In this document: positions 35,788-45,125 of the stretch, in pieces
Layout: each line of letters begins with the position of its first letter
Numbering within the stretch: position 1 is the stretch's first letter
NCBI RefSeq assembly: GCF_004342485.1
Contig: NZ_SMBU01000007.1
Coordinates: forward strand, 1-64,000
DNA: 64,000 bases
Direction of reading: 5' to 3'
DNA from: Roseateles saccharophilus
GTDB taxonomy: Bacteria; Pseudomonadota; Gammaproteobacteria; Burkholderiales; Burkholderiaceae_C
Translations under genes and position numbers: made by a program
Notes under the pieces: generated by a model
What the model saw: only the letters and a program-made list of their open reading frames with translations
Databases searched by the model: none
What the model was told of the DNA's origin: nothing

Positions 35788-36579
35788 ATGATTCCAGCCC
35801 CTGTCAGAGAGGAAATCCTGCAGCGCATCCGGCGTGCGGAGAGCGAGCACGATGTGATGGTCTTGCTGGCAGTCGAGTCCGGCAGTCGGGCCTGGGGCTT
35901 CGAGTCGCCGAACAGCGACTACGACGCCCGCTTCATCTACGTGCACCGCCGCGATTGGTACCTGTCCGTTGGCCTGGAGGAAAAGCGGGACGTCATCGAG
36001 TACCCCATCGTCGACGACATCGACCTGAATGGCTGGGACCTGCGCAAGGCGCTGCGCCTTTTCTGGAAGTCCAACCCGGCCTTCATCGAATGGGTGCAAT
36101 CGCCCATCGTTTATGCCGAGAACGGCGACTTTGCCGCGCGAGTGCGGGCGTTGATGCCCACCGTGTATTCCTGCGTTAGCGGCGTGCACCACTACCGCAG
36201 CATGGCCAAGACCAACTATCGCGGCTACCTGCGTGGCGACGAGGTGCCGCTGAAGAAGTACTTCTATGTGCTGCGGCCACTGCTGTCCGTACGTTGGCTG
36301 GAGCGCTATCAAACGGCTGCGCCTATAGAGTTCGCGAAGCTGCTGCACCTCGTTGATGACCAGCCCGCGCTGCTGACGGACATCCACGAGTTGCTGGCAC
36401 GCAAGCGAGCAGCGCCAGAGCTCGGGCTCTCAGCGCCGGTGCACAGCATCAACGACTTCATCGAGACCGAGTTGGAGCGGTTGGAACAGATCCAACCGAA
36501 TGCCTCGCCGCGAGGCGAGGTGCTCGCGGCGCTGGACGCGGTGTTTCGCAATAGCCTGGAAGCGGACTGGGCGACGTGA
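35788..36579 (+). CDS. COG3541-type predicted nucleotidyltransferase
   Basis: A 263-residue protein. VESGSRAWGFESPNSDYDARFIYVHRRDWYLSV holds the nucleotidyltransferase GS and DxD-type residues of the YcgL/RlaP-like group, and the helical C-terminal half has HYRSMAKTNYRGYL and KKYFYVLRPLLSVRWLE, also typical. The reaction is unknown for most members. It is divergent from the caspase lipoprotein and has lower GC than the arsenic genes after it. ATG 35788 is chosen by the family start; an ATG at 35783 is out of frame. Confidence 0.78.
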   Translation: MIPAPVREEILQRIRRAESEHDVMVLLAVESGSRAWGFESPNSDYDARFIYVHRRDWYLSVGLEEKRDVIEYPIVDDIDLNGWDLRKALRLFWKSNPAFIEWVQSPIVYAENGDFAARVRALMPTVYSCVSGVHHYRSMAKTNYRGYLRGDEVPLKKYFYVLRPLLSVRWLERYQTAAPIEFAKLLHLVDDQPALLTDIHELLARKRAAPELGLSAPVHSINDFIETELERLEQIQPNASPRGEVLAALDAVFRNSLEADWAT

Positions 36580-36619
36580 CCTGACGGCGCAGTGGCCAGG
36601 CTCCGTTCTGCGTTGGTGG

Positions 36620-36648
36620 TTGCATGTGTTTAATGATTCGAGTATTCT
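36620..36648 (+). promoter_or_regulatory. arsenic operon promoter
   Basis: TTGCAT (36620-36625), a 17-base spacer and TATTCT (36643-36648) form a good sigma-70 promoter in an AT-rich patch. The element ATTC-GAGTATTCTG-GAAAT overlapping the -10 (36636-36654) is an imperfect dyad suitable for an ArsR dimer. The predicted start lies at about 36655, the A of the arsR ATG, so the first gene may be translated without a leader. Confidence 0.65.
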
Positions 36649-36654
36649 GGAAAT

Positions 36655-36972
36655 ATGGATGAACAAGCCGTCGTCAAAGCCCTTGCCGCGCTGGCCCAGC
36701 CGGTGCGGCTCAAGGTCTTCCGTGCCCTCGTCGTCACCGGGCAGGCCGGCCTCACGCCGGGCACGATGGCCGAGGGCCTGGACATCCCGGCCAACACGCT
36801 GTCCTTCCACCTGAAGGAGCTCGTGAACGCCGGCCTGGTGACGCAGGAGCGCGCGAGCCGCAACCTCGTCTACCGCGCGGCCTACGAGCGCATGAATGCG
36901 CTGCTGGGCTATCTGACCGAGAACTGCTGCCAGGGCGCCGGCTGCGCCGTGCCCAGGCCTTCCTGCTGCTGA
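36655..36972 (+). CDS. arsR: ArsR-family arsenite-responsive repressor
   Basis: A 105-residue winged-helix protein. ALAQPVRLKVFRALVVTG and LSFHLKELVNAGLV are the DNA-binding helices. The C-terminal tail ENCCQGAGCAVPRPSCC has vicinal Cys pairs, suiting As(III) binding at the C-terminus, as in the ArsR forms that do not use the classical CVCDLC in the DNA-binding helix. It is the first gene of the ars operon and would repress its own promoter until arsenite binds. Confidence 0.92.
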   Translation: MDEQAVVKALAALAQPVRLKVFRALVVTGQAGLTPGTMAEGLDIPANTLSFHLKELVNAGLVTQERASRNLVYRAAYERMNALLGYLTENCCQGAGCAVPRPSCC

Positions 36973-36991
36973 AGCCGAACAAGGAGTTCCC

Positions 36992-37474
36992 ATGAAGCGT
37001 TTCCATGTGCATGCCCATGTCGAGGATCTGCAGGCCAGCGTGGCCTTCTACGCCAAGCTTTTCGGCGTGCCGCCGACGCGGCTGGAGGCCGACTACGCGA
37101 AATGGATGCTGGACGACCCGCGCATCAACTTCGCGATCTCCTCTCGCGGCGGCAAGCCGGGCGTGGACCACCTCGGCATCCAGGCCGACACCGCCGAGGA
37201 ACTGGCCGAGCTCAAGGCCCGCGCGCAGGCGGCGGATGCGCCGCTGCTTGACGAAGGCGCCACCACCTGCTGCTACGCGCAAAGCGACAAGCACTGGGTG
37301 ACCGACCCGCAAGGCATCGCCTGGGAGCACTTCCAGACGCTGGCCGACATCCCCACCTTCAGCGCCAGCCAGGCCGCCGCACCGCAGGCAGCCTCGGCCT
37401 GCTGTCCGGCGACGTCGCGGGGCAAGCCCGTGGCCATCCCCGTCAAGTCCAACCCCGGCCCCAGCTGCTGCTGA
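36992..37474 (+). CDS. arsI: ArsI/CadI-like C-As lyase (vicinal oxygen chelate fold)
   Basis: A 160-residue protein. H5, H60 and E112 match the metal-binding triad of ArsI dioxygenases, and the vicinal C93-C94 in TTCCYAQSDKHW matches the organoarsenical-binding pair. ArsI cleaves the carbon-arsenic bond of trivalent methyl- or aromatic arsenicals. AAGGAG precedes the ATG. The C-terminal extension ends in further Cys pairs (SACC, PSCC), which may bind arsenic. The alternative name is CadI. Confidence 0.88.
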   Translation: MKRFHVHAHVEDLQASVAFYAKLFGVPPTRLEADYAKWMLDDPRINFAISSRGGKPGVDHLGIQADTAEELAELKARAQAADAPLLDEGATTCCYAQSDKHWVTDPQGIAWEHFQTLADIPTFSASQAAAPQAASACCPATSRGKPVAIPVKSNPGPSCC

Positions 37475-37477
37475 CCC

Positions 37478-37993
37478 ATGACCGTCCACGTCCTCATTCT
37501 CTGCACCCACAACTCCGCCCGCAGCGTGCTGGCGGAGGGCATGCTCAACCACTGGGCCAAGAAGCTCGGCCGCGATGTGCGCGCCCACAGCGCCGGCAGC
37601 GCGCCCAGCGGCCGCATCAACCCGTTCGCGCTCGAGGCCCTGCACCGGGCCGGCGTCGACACCACGGGCTATCGCAGCAAGAGCTGGGACGAGTTCACGA
37701 CGCCGGACGCGCCGCCGCTGTCCGTCGTCATCACCGTCTGCGACAGCGCCGCGGCCGAGCAGTGCCCGGTCTTTTTCGGCGGCCATGGCGGTGGTGGCGG
37801 CCAGCCCGTCAAGGCCCATTGGGGCTACCCCGACCCGTCCAACGCCGAGGGCGGCGACGAAGGCAAGCGCCGTGCCTTCGAGCTGACGCGCCAGGCCATC
37901 GGCTATCGCATGCTGCAGCTGCTGCATCTGCCGCTGGCCACGCTGAACCGGCCCGCGCTGCAGCAGCGTCTCGCCGAGATCGTGGCGTCGTGA
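37478..37993 (+). CDS. arsC: arsenate reductase, low-molecular-weight phosphatase type
   Basis: A 171-residue protein. C9-THNSA-R15-S is the CX5R phosphate/arsenate-binding loop of the LMW-PTP-fold reductases. Two downstream Cys residues in VITVCDSAAAEQC can relay the disulfide, as in thioredoxin-linked ArsC. It reduces arsenate to arsenite in the cytoplasm. It starts three bases after arsI and overlaps the aquaporin start. Confidence 0.92.
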   Translation: MTVHVLILCTHNSARSVLAEGMLNHWAKKLGRDVRAHSAGSAPSGRINPFALEALHRAGVDTTGYRSKSWDEFTTPDAPPLSVVITVCDSAAAEQCPVFFGGHGGGGGQPVKAHWGYPDPSNAEGGDEGKRRAFELTRQAIGYRMLQLLHLPLATLNRPALQQRLAEIVAS

Positions 37994-38652
37994 CGGCGGG
38001 CCTGCCCCGCCGCCTGTTCGCCGAATGCCTCGGCACGGCCCTGCTGCTGGCCGTCGTCATCGGTTCCGGCGTGATGGCCGAGCGCCTGGCGGGCGGCAAC
38101 GTCGCCCTCGCGCTGCTGGCCAACACCTTGGCCACGGTCGGTGGCCTGTATGTGCTGATCGAGGTCTTCGGGCCGGTCAGCGGTGCCCATTTCAACCCCG
38201 CGGTGTCGCTGGCCATGGCGCTGCGCGGCGAACTGGCCGTGGCTGCGCTGGCGGCCTATGTCGCGGCCCAGCTGCTGGGCGCGGTGCTGGGTGCCTGGCT
38301 GGCCCATGCGATGTTCGACATGAGCCTGCTGCAGTTCTCCACCAAGCTGCGCGGCGGCGTGGGGCAGTGGGTCGCCGAGGCGGTGGCCACCTGCGGCCTG
38401 CTGCTGGTCATCCTGCGCGCGCCGCCGGCGCGCGTGGCGCCCATGGTGGCCGCCTATATCGGCGCGGCCTACTGGTTCACGGCGTCCACGTCCTTCGCCA
38501 ACCCGGCCGCCGCCTTCGGCCGCATGTTCAGCGACAGCTTTGCCGGCATCGCGCCGGCCAGCGTGCCGGGCTTCGTCGTGGCCGAGCTGGCCGGCGCGGC
38601 GCTGGCCCTGCTGGTACACCGAAGCCTTGGGGCAGACTCCCGCGATGACTGA
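37990..38652 (+). CDS. aqpS: MIP/aquaporin-family arsenite channel (AqpS-like)
   Basis: A 220-residue channel with six helices and two half-helix boxes: HFNPAVS, and NPAAAFGR in place of the second NPAR. A GTG start at 37990 overlaps the arsC stop. Aquaglyceroporins in ars operons let arsenite flow out down its gradient after ArsC action, replacing an ArsB or Acr3 pump. No pump gene is present in this operon, consistent with this route. Confidence 0.88.
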   Translation: MTAGLPRRLFAECLGTALLLAVVIGSGVMAERLAGGNVALALLANTLATVGGLYVLIEVFGPVSGAHFNPAVSLAMALRGELAVAALAAYVAAQLLGAVLGAWLAHAMFDMSLLQFSTKLRGGVGQWVAEAVATCGLLLVILRAPPARVAPMVAAYIGAAYWFTASTSFANPAAAFGRMFSDSFAGIAPASVPGFVVAELAGAALALLVHRSLGADSRDD

Positions 38653-39067
38653 CATCACGATCTTCCACAACCCCCGCTGCGGCACGTCGCGCAATGTGCT
38701 GGCGCTGGTCCGCCATGCCGGCTTCGAGCCGCGCGTCGTCGACTACCTGAGCACGCCGCCCGGCCGCGACGAGATCCGCGCGCTGGCCGTTGCCGCCGGT
38801 GTGCCGCTGCGTGCGCTGCTGCGCGAGAAGGAAGCGGCATTCGCCGAGCTGGGCCTGGGCGACGCGGGCCTCGGCGACGATGCGCTGCTGGACGCGATCG
38901 AGCGCCACCCCGTGCTGCTGAACCGCCCCATCGTCGTGACGCCGCTGGGCACGGCGCTGTGCCGGCCGTCCGAGGCGGTGCTGGAGCTGCTGCCCGTCGG
39001 CCCGCTGCCGCCGTTCACGAAGTCCGACGGCGAGGTCGTGCATGACCACGGCCGCCGCCGCGGCTGA
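38645..39067 (+). CDS. arsC: arsenate reductase, glutaredoxin type
   Basis: A 140-residue protein. FHNPRCGTSRN has the catalytic C12 and the CX3R arginine R16 of the glutathione/glutaredoxin-dependent ArsC, unrelated in fold to the LMW-type gene two positions upstream. LLNRPIVVTPLGTALCRP supplies the other conserved Arg residues. It overlaps the aquaporin gene by eight bases. Having both reductase classes in one operon couples the pathway to both thioredoxin and glutathione. Confidence 0.92.
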   Translation: MTDITIFHNPRCGTSRNVLALVRHAGFEPRVVDYLSTPPGRDEIRALAVAAGVPLRALLREKEAAFAELGLGDAGLGDDALLDAIERHPVLLNRPIVVTPLGTALCRPSEAVLELLPVGPLPPFTKSDGEVVHDHGRRRG

Positions 39068-39108
39068 GCCCCTGAGGGTGCCGCGAGCGGCTCGGCCAGC
39101 CTTGCTTT

Positions 39109-40011
39109 TCAGCCTGCCGAGCCCGCCACCGTCTGGAACAGGCCGATCGCCGTCTGTGCCGCCGGCGCCAGCGTGCGCCCGCGCAGCCAGAAGGCATGGG
39201 CGTCCACGAAGAGTTCGCCCAGCGTCTTCATCCCTCTGAGCGGCTGCAGGCCCAGGCTCTCGATGATGGGCAGGCCGCGCGGGAGTGCGGCGAGCAGGTC
39301 GCCGTCGGCGGCCAGCCGCGCCAGCGTGACGAGGTCGTCGCACTCGACGACGACCGGCAGCTCGGCCGGGCTCGCAAAGCCCAGCCCCTGGGCGACATAG
39401 GCCTGCAGCTGCGGCGATATCGACACCAGGCCCAGGCCGTAGCGGGCCAGGTCGGCGGGTGTCGCCCGGGCCGCGCCCAGCAGCGGATGGCCGGCGCGGG
39501 CATAGACGCCGCCGTGGATGCGGGCCACAGGCACGACCTCCAGCCCCCTCGTGTCGCTCAGCATGCGCGGGTCGCCGATGAAGAACTCGATGGCCTCGTC
39601 CTGCAGCTGCGCGAGCAGGCTGTCCACATTGCCGTAGCGCACGCGCGCGACGACGCCCGGCGCCTGCCGCCTGAGCTCGGCCAGCAGCGCCGGCACCAGC
39701 GTGGCGGCCGGCACCGGTCCGGCGCCGAAGACCAGCTCGCCCAGCAGGCCGCCGCGCAGCAGGGCTGCATCGCGTTCCAGGCAGTCGGCGTCGAAGACAA
39801 GGCGGCGGGCGCGTTCGACCAGCGTGCGGCCGGCCGGCGTCAGCACCGCGCCCTGCGGCCCGCGCTCGACGAGGCGCAGCCCCCAGTGGGCCTCCAGCGC
39901 CTGGATGCTGCGGCTGAACGCCGCCTGGCTCAGGTGCACGCGCTCCGCGGCGGCAACGAAGCGGCCGGCGTCGGCCAACGCGATCAGGTGGCTGAGCTGG
40001 CGCAGGTTCAC
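39109..40011 (-). CDS. LysR-family transcriptional regulator
   Basis: A 300-residue protein. The N-terminal winged helix is [40 protein letters not shown], followed by the LysR linker helix and a periplasmic-binding-like effector domain (about 90-295). It is divergent from a GMC oxidoreductase. The 106-base gap has an AT-rich imperfect dyad (about 40041-40062), a plausible LysR site, so it probably controls the oxidoreductase and sulfatase genes. Confidence 0.9.
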   Translation of the reverse strand: MNLRQLSHLIALADAGRFVAAAERVHLSQAAFSRSIQALEAHWGLRLVERGPQGAVLTPAGRTLVERARRLVFDADCLERDAALLRGGLLGELVFGAGPVPAATLVPALLAELRRQAPGVVARVRYGNVDSLLAQLQDEAIEFFIGDPRMLSDTRGLEVVPVARIHGGVYARAGHPLLGAARATPADLARYGLGLVSISPQLQAYVAQGLGFASPAELPVVVECDDLVTLARLAADGDLLAALPRGLPIIESLGLQPLRGMKTLGELFVDAHAFWLRGRTLAPAAQTAIGLFQTVAGSAG

Positions 40012-40117
40012 TATGCAGTCGCTGCAATGGATGTCGACGAATTATGCGTTGGACGTATTGATCACCGGCCCCCATCCTTCAGGTCCAGGGCCCCGGGCGG
40101 GCAGAGGAGAGCGGGAA

Positions 40118-41716
40118 GTGGAGTTCGATTACGTCATCGTCGGCGGCGGTTCGGCCGGCTGCGTGCTGGCCGCGCGCCTCAGTGAGGACCCCGCCGTGTC
40201 CGTCTGCCTGCTGGAGAACGGCGGCCCGGACAGCAGCGTGCTCATCCACGCGCCGGCCGGCGTCGTCGCGATGGTGCCGACGCGCATCAACAACTACGCC
40301 TACCAGACCGTGCCGCAGCCGGGCCTGGGTGGGCGCCGCGGCTACCAGCCGCGCGGCAGGACGCTGGGCGGCAGCAGCAGCATCAACGCGATGCTCTATG
40401 TGCGCGGCCATCGCCACGACTACGACCACTGGGCCAGCCTCGGCAACGCCGGTTGGTCCCACGAAGACGTGCTGCCCTACTTCCGCCGCGCCGAGCACAA
40501 CGAGCAGTTCGGCGCCGACCCCGCCCATGGCCGCGACGGCCCGCTGAACGTGTGCCTGCCACGCAGCCCCAGCCCCATCAACCGGGCCTTCCTGGCCGCC
40601 GCGGCGCTGCAGGGCCTGCCCAACATCGACGACTACAACGGCGCCGAGCAGTTCGGTTCCTTCGTCTACCAGGTCACCCAGGTCAACGGCGAGCGCTGCA
40701 GCGCGGCCAAGGCCTATCTGACGCCCAACCTGGGCCGGCCCAACCTGAAGGTCATCACCCACGCCAAGGCGACCCGGCTGCAGCTGGCCGACGGCCGCGC
40801 GGCCGGCGTGGACTGCCGCATCGGCGGCGCGGCCCGCAGCCTGCGCGCGCGCCGCGAGGTCATCGTCAGCGCCGGCGCCTTCGGTTCGCCGCAGCTGCTG
40901 ATGCTGTCGGGCATCGGGCCGGGCGCCCACCTGCAGCGCATGGGCATCGCCGTGCAGCGCGACCTGCCCGGCGTCGGCCAGAACCTGCAGGACCACATCG
41001 ACTATGTGCAGACCTGGCGCTGCAAGCCGAGCACGCCCACCTTTGGCATCTCGCTGCGCGGCGGCGTGCGGCTGGCGCGCGCGGTGGCCGAATGGCGGCA
41101 GCGGCGCACCGGCCTGCTGACCAGCAGCATCGCCGAGTCCGGCGCCTTCCTGCGCTCCGCGCCCGACGTCGCCGTGCCCGACCTGCAGCTCGTCTTCGTC
41201 CTCGGCATCGTCGACGACCATGCCCGCAAGCTGCACTGGGGCCACGGCATCTCCTGCCACGTCGACGTGCTGCGTCCGCACAGCCGCGGCACGGTCGAGC
41301 TGGCCGGGCCCGACCCGCTGGCCGCGCCGCGCATCGACCCGCGCTTCCTCAGCGACGCGCGCGACCTCGAACTGCTCGTCAAGGGCGCGCAACTGCAGCA
41401 GCGCCTCGTCGAGTCCCGCCCCTTCGACGGCGTCCGCGGCGACATGCTCTACCCGGTGCGCGCCGACGACGCGGCCGGCCTCGAGGCCGACATCCGCGCC
41501 CGTGCCGACACGCAATACCACCCGGTCGGCACCTGCCGCATGGGGCCGGACGCGATGGCCGTCGTCGACGACCGGCTGCGCGTGCAGGGCGTCGGCGGCC
41601 TGCGCGTCGTGGACGCCTCCGTCATGCCGACGCTGATCGGTGGCAACACCAATGCACCCACGATCATGATCGGCGAAAAGGCCGCCGACCTGATCCGCGC
41701 CGACGCCCGGCGCTGA
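40118..41716 (+). CDS. GMC-family FAD alcohol dehydrogenase
   Basis: A 532-residue flavoprotein. [21 protein letters not shown] is the FAD ADP-binding motif, [19 protein letters not shown] is GMC signature 1, [18 protein letters not shown] signature 2, and [10 protein letters not shown] with [19 protein letters not shown] forms the C-terminal active site with the catalytic His. It resembles choline dehydrogenase-like alcohol dehydrogenases acting on long-chain or polyethoxylated alcohols. The GTG start has AGAGGAGA upstream. The sulfatase-like gene follows 19 bases on. Confidence 0.9.
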   Translation: MEFDYVIVGGGSAGCVLAARLSEDPAVSVCLLENGGPDSSVLIHAPAGVVAMVPTRINNYAYQTVPQPGLGGRRGYQPRGRTLGGSSSINAMLYVRGHRHDYDHWASLGNAGWSHEDVLPYFRRAEHNEQFGADPAHGRDGPLNVCLPRSPSPINRAFLAAAALQGLPNIDDYNGAEQFGSFVYQVTQVNGERCSAAKAYLTPNLGRPNLKVITHAKATRLQLADGRAAGVDCRIGGAARSLRARREVIVSAGAFGSPQLLMLSGIGPGAHLQRMGIAVQRDLPGVGQNLQDHIDYVQTWRCKPSTPTFGISLRGGVRLARAVAEWRQRRTGLLTSSIAESGAFLRSAPDVAVPDLQLVFVLGIVDDHARKLHWGHGISCHVDVLRPHSRGTVELAGPDPLAAPRIDPRFLSDARDLELLVKGAQLQQRLVESRPFDGVRGDMLYPVRADDAAGLEADIRARADTQYHPVGTCRMGPDAMAVVDDRLRVQGVGGLRVVDASVMPTLIGGNTNAPTIMIGEKAADLIRADARR

Positions 41717-41735
41717 AGACCCAGGAGACGACCCC

Positions 41736-43685
41736 ATGAAGACGATGACGACCGCAGTCCTTGCATCCCTGGCGCTGGCAGGCTGCAGCCGCGAAACCGC
41801 CGCCCCGGCCGGCGAAGCCACCGCCACGACGGTGCAGGCGAACGCGCAGTTCGCGAAGACGCTGCCACTGGCCGACGCCCAGGGCTTCGAGGACGCCCAG
41901 CGCGGCCTCGTCGCCCGCCCCACGGGAAAGATCCTCGCGGCCGACGGCAGCGTCATCACCGACTTCGACGCCTTCCACTTCGTCGCCGGCGACGCGCCGC
42001 CCACGGTCAATCCCAGCCTCTGGCGCCATGCCAAGCTCAATGCCCAGGCCGGCCTGTTCAAGGTCGTCGATGGCGTCTACCAGCTGCGCGGCTTCGACCT
42101 CGGCAACATGACCCTGATCGAGGGCAGGACGGGCTGGATCGTCGTCGACGCGCTGACCTGCCGCGAGACCGCCGCCGCGGCCCTCGCCTTCGCGCGCCGG
42201 CAGCTGGGCGACAAGCCGGTCACGGCGCTGCTGTTCTCGCACAGCCATATCGACCACTTCGGCGGCGCCCTCGGCGTGCTCACGCCCGAGCAGGTGCGCG
42301 GCGGCGTGCCCGTCGTCGCCTCGGCCGGCTTCATGGAAGAGGCCACCAGCGAGAACGTGCTGGTGGGCACCGCGATGGGCCGGCGCTCCTACTACCAGTT
42401 CGGCAAGAACCTCGAGCGCTCGGCCAGGGGCATGGTCGACACCGGCCTGGGCAAGGGCGTGGGCTACGGCAGCTTCGGCGTGCTGGCGCCCACCGACCTC
42501 ATCACGCAGCCCACCGAGGAGCGCGTGCTGGACGGCGTGCGCTTCGTCTTCCACAACGTCCCCGGCGCCGAGGCACCGGCCGAGATGACGTTCTCGGTGC
42601 CGGCGCTCAAGCTCTACGGCGGCGCCGAGAACCTCGCCCAGACCATGCATAACCTGCTGCCCGTGCGCGGCGCCAAGGTGCGCGACGCGCTGCGCTGGGC
42701 CGGCTATATGCAGCAGGCGCTGGACCAGCTCGGCGACGCCGAGGTCTACGTCGGCCAGCACAACTGGCCCATCTGGGGCCACGAGCGCATCGCCGAGTTC
42801 ATCACCAAGCACCGTGACGTCTACAAATACACCCACGACCAGACCGTGCGCCTCATCAACGCCGGCCTGACGCCCAATGAGATCGCCGACCAGATCAGGC
42901 TGCCGGCCTCGCTGCAGGGCTATTTCGGCACGCGCGGCTATTACGGCGACCTGCGCCACAACGTCAAGGCCGTCTACCAGTTCTACCTGGGGGCCTACGA
43001 CGGCAACCCGGCCCACCTCGACCCGCTGCCGCCGGTGGAGATGGCCAGGCGCTATGTCGCGCTGGCCGGCGGCGCCGACAAGGCCGTGGCCGCCGCGCAG
43101 CAGGCCTTCGACCAGGGCGACTACCGCTGGGCCGTCGAGCTGCTGAACCATGTCGTCTTCGCCGACGCCGGCAATCGGGCCGCGCGCGAGCTGCTGGCGC
43201 GCAGCTACGACCAGCTCGGCTACGCGGCCGAGGCCGCCACCTGGCGCAACAGCTATCTCACCGCGGCGGCCGAGCTGCGCGGCGGCGCGCCCAAGCAGGG
43301 CACCAGCCGCGCCGCCTTCCTCGACATGCTGGTGCAGACCCCCATCGAGCGCTTCCTCGAAGCCATGGCCGCCGGCCTCGACGGCCCGGCCGCCGAGGGC
43401 AAGGACTTCAAGATCAACCTCGTGCTGACCGACACCAAGGAGTCCTATGCGCTGTGGATTGAGAACGCCGTGCTGCACTTCCGTCGCGCCGAACCGGCCG
43501 CCGATGCGAACGCGACGATGACGCTGACCAAGACCTTCTTCGTGCGCATGATGGCCGGCACGGCCGGTGCCAAGGACATGCTGACGTCGGACGAGATCAA
43601 GGTGACGGGCAGCCGGATCGACCTGCTGCGCTTCCTCGGCCTGATGGACAAGGCGCCGGGGACCTTCCCCATCGTCACTCGCTGA
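41736..43685 (+). CDS. SdsA/BDS1-type alkylsulfatase-like lipoprotein (metallo-beta-lactamase fold)
   Basis: A 649-residue protein. The signal peptide ends LALAGC (C17), a lipobox. The MBL domain has [10 protein letters not shown] (about residues 167-176) for the zinc pair, and a dimerisation region and a C-terminal SCP2-like sterol-carrier domain (about 525-649) complete the alkylsulfatase layout. Such enzymes release alcohols from alkyl sulfates such as SDS. Next to a GMC alcohol dehydrogenase, a two-step path (desulfation, then alcohol oxidation) is likely. AGGAGA precedes the ATG. Confidence 0.87.
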   Translation: MKTMTTAVLASLALAGCSRETAAPAGEATATTVQANAQFAKTLPLADAQGFEDAQRGLVARPTGKILAADGSVITDFDAFHFVAGDAPPTVNPSLWRHAKLNAQAGLFKVVDGVYQLRGFDLGNMTLIEGRTGWIVVDALTCRETAAAALAFARRQLGDKPVTALLFSHSHIDHFGGALGVLTPEQVRGGVPVVASAGFMEEATSENVLVGTAMGRRSYYQFGKNLERSARGMVDTGLGKGVGYGSFGVLAPTDLITQPTEERVLDGVRFVFHNVPGAEAPAEMTFSVPALKLYGGAENLAQTMHNLLPVRGAKVRDALRWAGYMQQALDQLGDAEVYVGQHNWPIWGHERIAEFITKHRDVYKYTHDQTVRLINAGLTPNEIADQIRLPASLQGYFGTRGYYGDLRHNVKAVYQFYLGAYDGNPAHLDPLPPVEMARRYVALAGGADKAVAAAQQAFDQGDYRWAVELLNHVVFADAGNRAARELLARSYDQLGYAAEAATWRNSYLTAAAELRGGAPKQGTSRAAFLDMLVQTPIERFLEAMAAGLDGPAAEGKDFKINLVLTDTKESYALWIENAVLHFRRAEPAADANATMTLTKTFFVRMMAGTAGAKDMLTSDEIKVTGSRIDLLRFLGLMDKAPGTFPIVTR

Positions 43686-43692
43686 GCGCGGA

Positions 43693-43836
43693 CACAAACA
43701 ACGGTCCGGTGGACCGTTTGTGCCTCGCGAAGGCCGGGGCCACTGGCCCCGGCATGTCCTCGGTCGCGCCCCATGCCCGCCGCCTGGCAGGGCGGCGGTC
43801 CTTCGTCACGCGTCGGACAGCGCGCAGGCGCTGTCC
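43693..43836. repeat. four consecutive hairpins between convergent genes
   Basis: Within 144 bases there are four separate stems. Positions 43693-43722 have CGGTCC/GGACCG extended by CACAAA/TTTGTG with a bulge. Positions 43733-43753 form a 21-base palindrome with 10-base arms around one base. Positions 43777-43798 have CCGCCGCC/GGCGGCGG with a six-base loop. Positions 43815-43836 have GGACAGCGC/GCGCTGTCC with a four-base loop. They fill the gap between the sulfatase and hydrolase stops, so they may serve as stacked bidirectional terminators or as repeat units. The first, ending in TTTGTG, is the most terminator-like. Confidence 0.8.
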
Positions 43837-43847
43837 TCGGCCGCGAC

Positions 43848-45008
43848 TCAGTCCAGCGGCCAGGGCATGGCCGGGGGCAGCTGGCGCGGGTCCTCGGTTT
43901 CGGCCGCCGGCCTGGCTGGCCTGGCGGGCTTGGCCCGCCGGTGCGCCGGCACGTCCGCCGCGCGCCACCAGGGCTTGGCCGGCTCGCCGTGCGCCGGCTC
44001 CACGGCCTCGCCCAGCCTCGGCATCAGCAGCTGCGCGCCCTGCTTCGGGCCCAGCTCCAGCAGCGTCTCGGCCGGCTGGTCCCAGTCGTGCAGGGCCAGG
44101 CTGAAGGTGCCCCAGTGCACCGGCAGGAAGGCGCCGCCGCCGAGGTGCTGCAGCGCCTTCAGTGCGTTCTCGGGCCCGAGGTGGATGTCGCCCCAGGACG
44201 GGTGGAAGGCGCCCACCTCCAGCATCACGAGGTCGAAGCCGCCGAAGCGCTCGCGGATGGCCGCGTACTCGCTGGTCAGGCCGGTGTCGCCGCTGAAGAA
44301 GACGCGGTGCCGCGGCGTCTCGATGACGAGGGAAGACCACAGCGTCGCATTGCGGTCGCCCAGCGAGCGGCCCGAGAAATGCTGCGACGGCGTGGCGTGG
44401 ATGCGCAGCTCGGCTGCGGGGTGCTGCCAGTGCTCCCACCAGTCCAGCTCGACGATGCGCTCCGGCGGCACGCCCCAGGCCTGCAGATGGGCGCCCACGC
44501 CCAGCGAGGTGATGAAGGGCACGCCCTGCAGCTTGACCAGCTCGCGGATGGTGCCGTGGTCCAGGTGGTCGTAGTGGTCGTGCGAGATGATGACGGCGTC
44601 CAGCGCCGGCAGCTGCTTCAACGCCAGCGGCACGGGCTGGAAGCGCTTGGGGCCGGCCAGCTGCGACGGTGAGGCACGCTTGCCCCAGACCGGGTCGGTC
44701 AGCACGCGCAGGCCGTCGATTTCGATCAGCACGGTGGAGTGGCCCAGCCAGGTCGCGCGCAGGCCGCTGCCCGTGGGCTTGAGCCAGGCGTCCAGCGGGT
44801 TGACCGAGGGCAGCGGGCCCTGCGGCGTGCGCCGGCCCTCGGCGCAGAGGAAGTCGCCCAGCGACGGCCGCTCGGTGCTGTCGCGCAGGCCGGGCTGGAT
44901 GGGATGCACGTTGCGGAAGCCCTCGCCCGCCTCGCTCTTCAGGTAGCGGGGCGAGTCCCGCATGCGTTCGAGGCGGAGGCCGGAGGCGCGTTTGCCGAGA
45001 GATTTCAT
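43848..45008 (-). CDS. NAPE-PLD/UlaG-like metallo-beta-lactamase-fold hydrolase
   Basis: A 386-residue protein. ATWLGHSTVLIEIDG opens the MBL fold; ISHDHYDHLDHGTI supplies the zinc ligands, PSQHFSGRSLGDRNATLW and VFFSGDTGLTSEY match the N-acylphosphatidylethanolamine phospholipase D group, and LPVHWGTFSLALHDW ends the core. The Ala/Pro/Arg-rich C-terminal tail looks disordered. Bacterial members are often called MBL hydrolases of unknown substrate. No signal peptide. Confidence 0.82.
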   Translation of the reverse strand: MKSLGKRASGLRLERMRDSPRYLKSEAGEGFRNVHPIQPGLRDSTERPSLGDFLCAEGRRTPQGPLPSVNPLDAWLKPTGSGLRATWLGHSTVLIEIDGLRVLTDPVWGKRASPSQLAGPKRFQPVPLALKQLPALDAVIISHDHYDHLDHGTIRELVKLQGVPFITSLGVGAHLQAWGVPPERIVELDWWEHWQHPAAELRIHATPSQHFSGRSLGDRNATLWSSLVIETPRHRVFFSGDTGLTSEYAAIRERFGGFDLVMLEVGAFHPSWGDIHLGPENALKALQHLGGGAFLPVHWGTFSLALHDWDQPAETLLELGPKQGAQLLMPRLGEAVEPAHGEPAKPWWRAADVPAHRRAKPARPARPAAETEDPRQLPPAMPWPLD

Positions 45009-45125
45009 CGGGCGTAGGGGGCGCGTCGGGCCCCCGGGAAGCGGGCAGCAGCCGGACGTGGAGGTGGTGGCAGCCGTTTCAAGGCCGGGCTGCCTACACT
45101 GCCTTCCCCGTCCGACGGAGCACAC

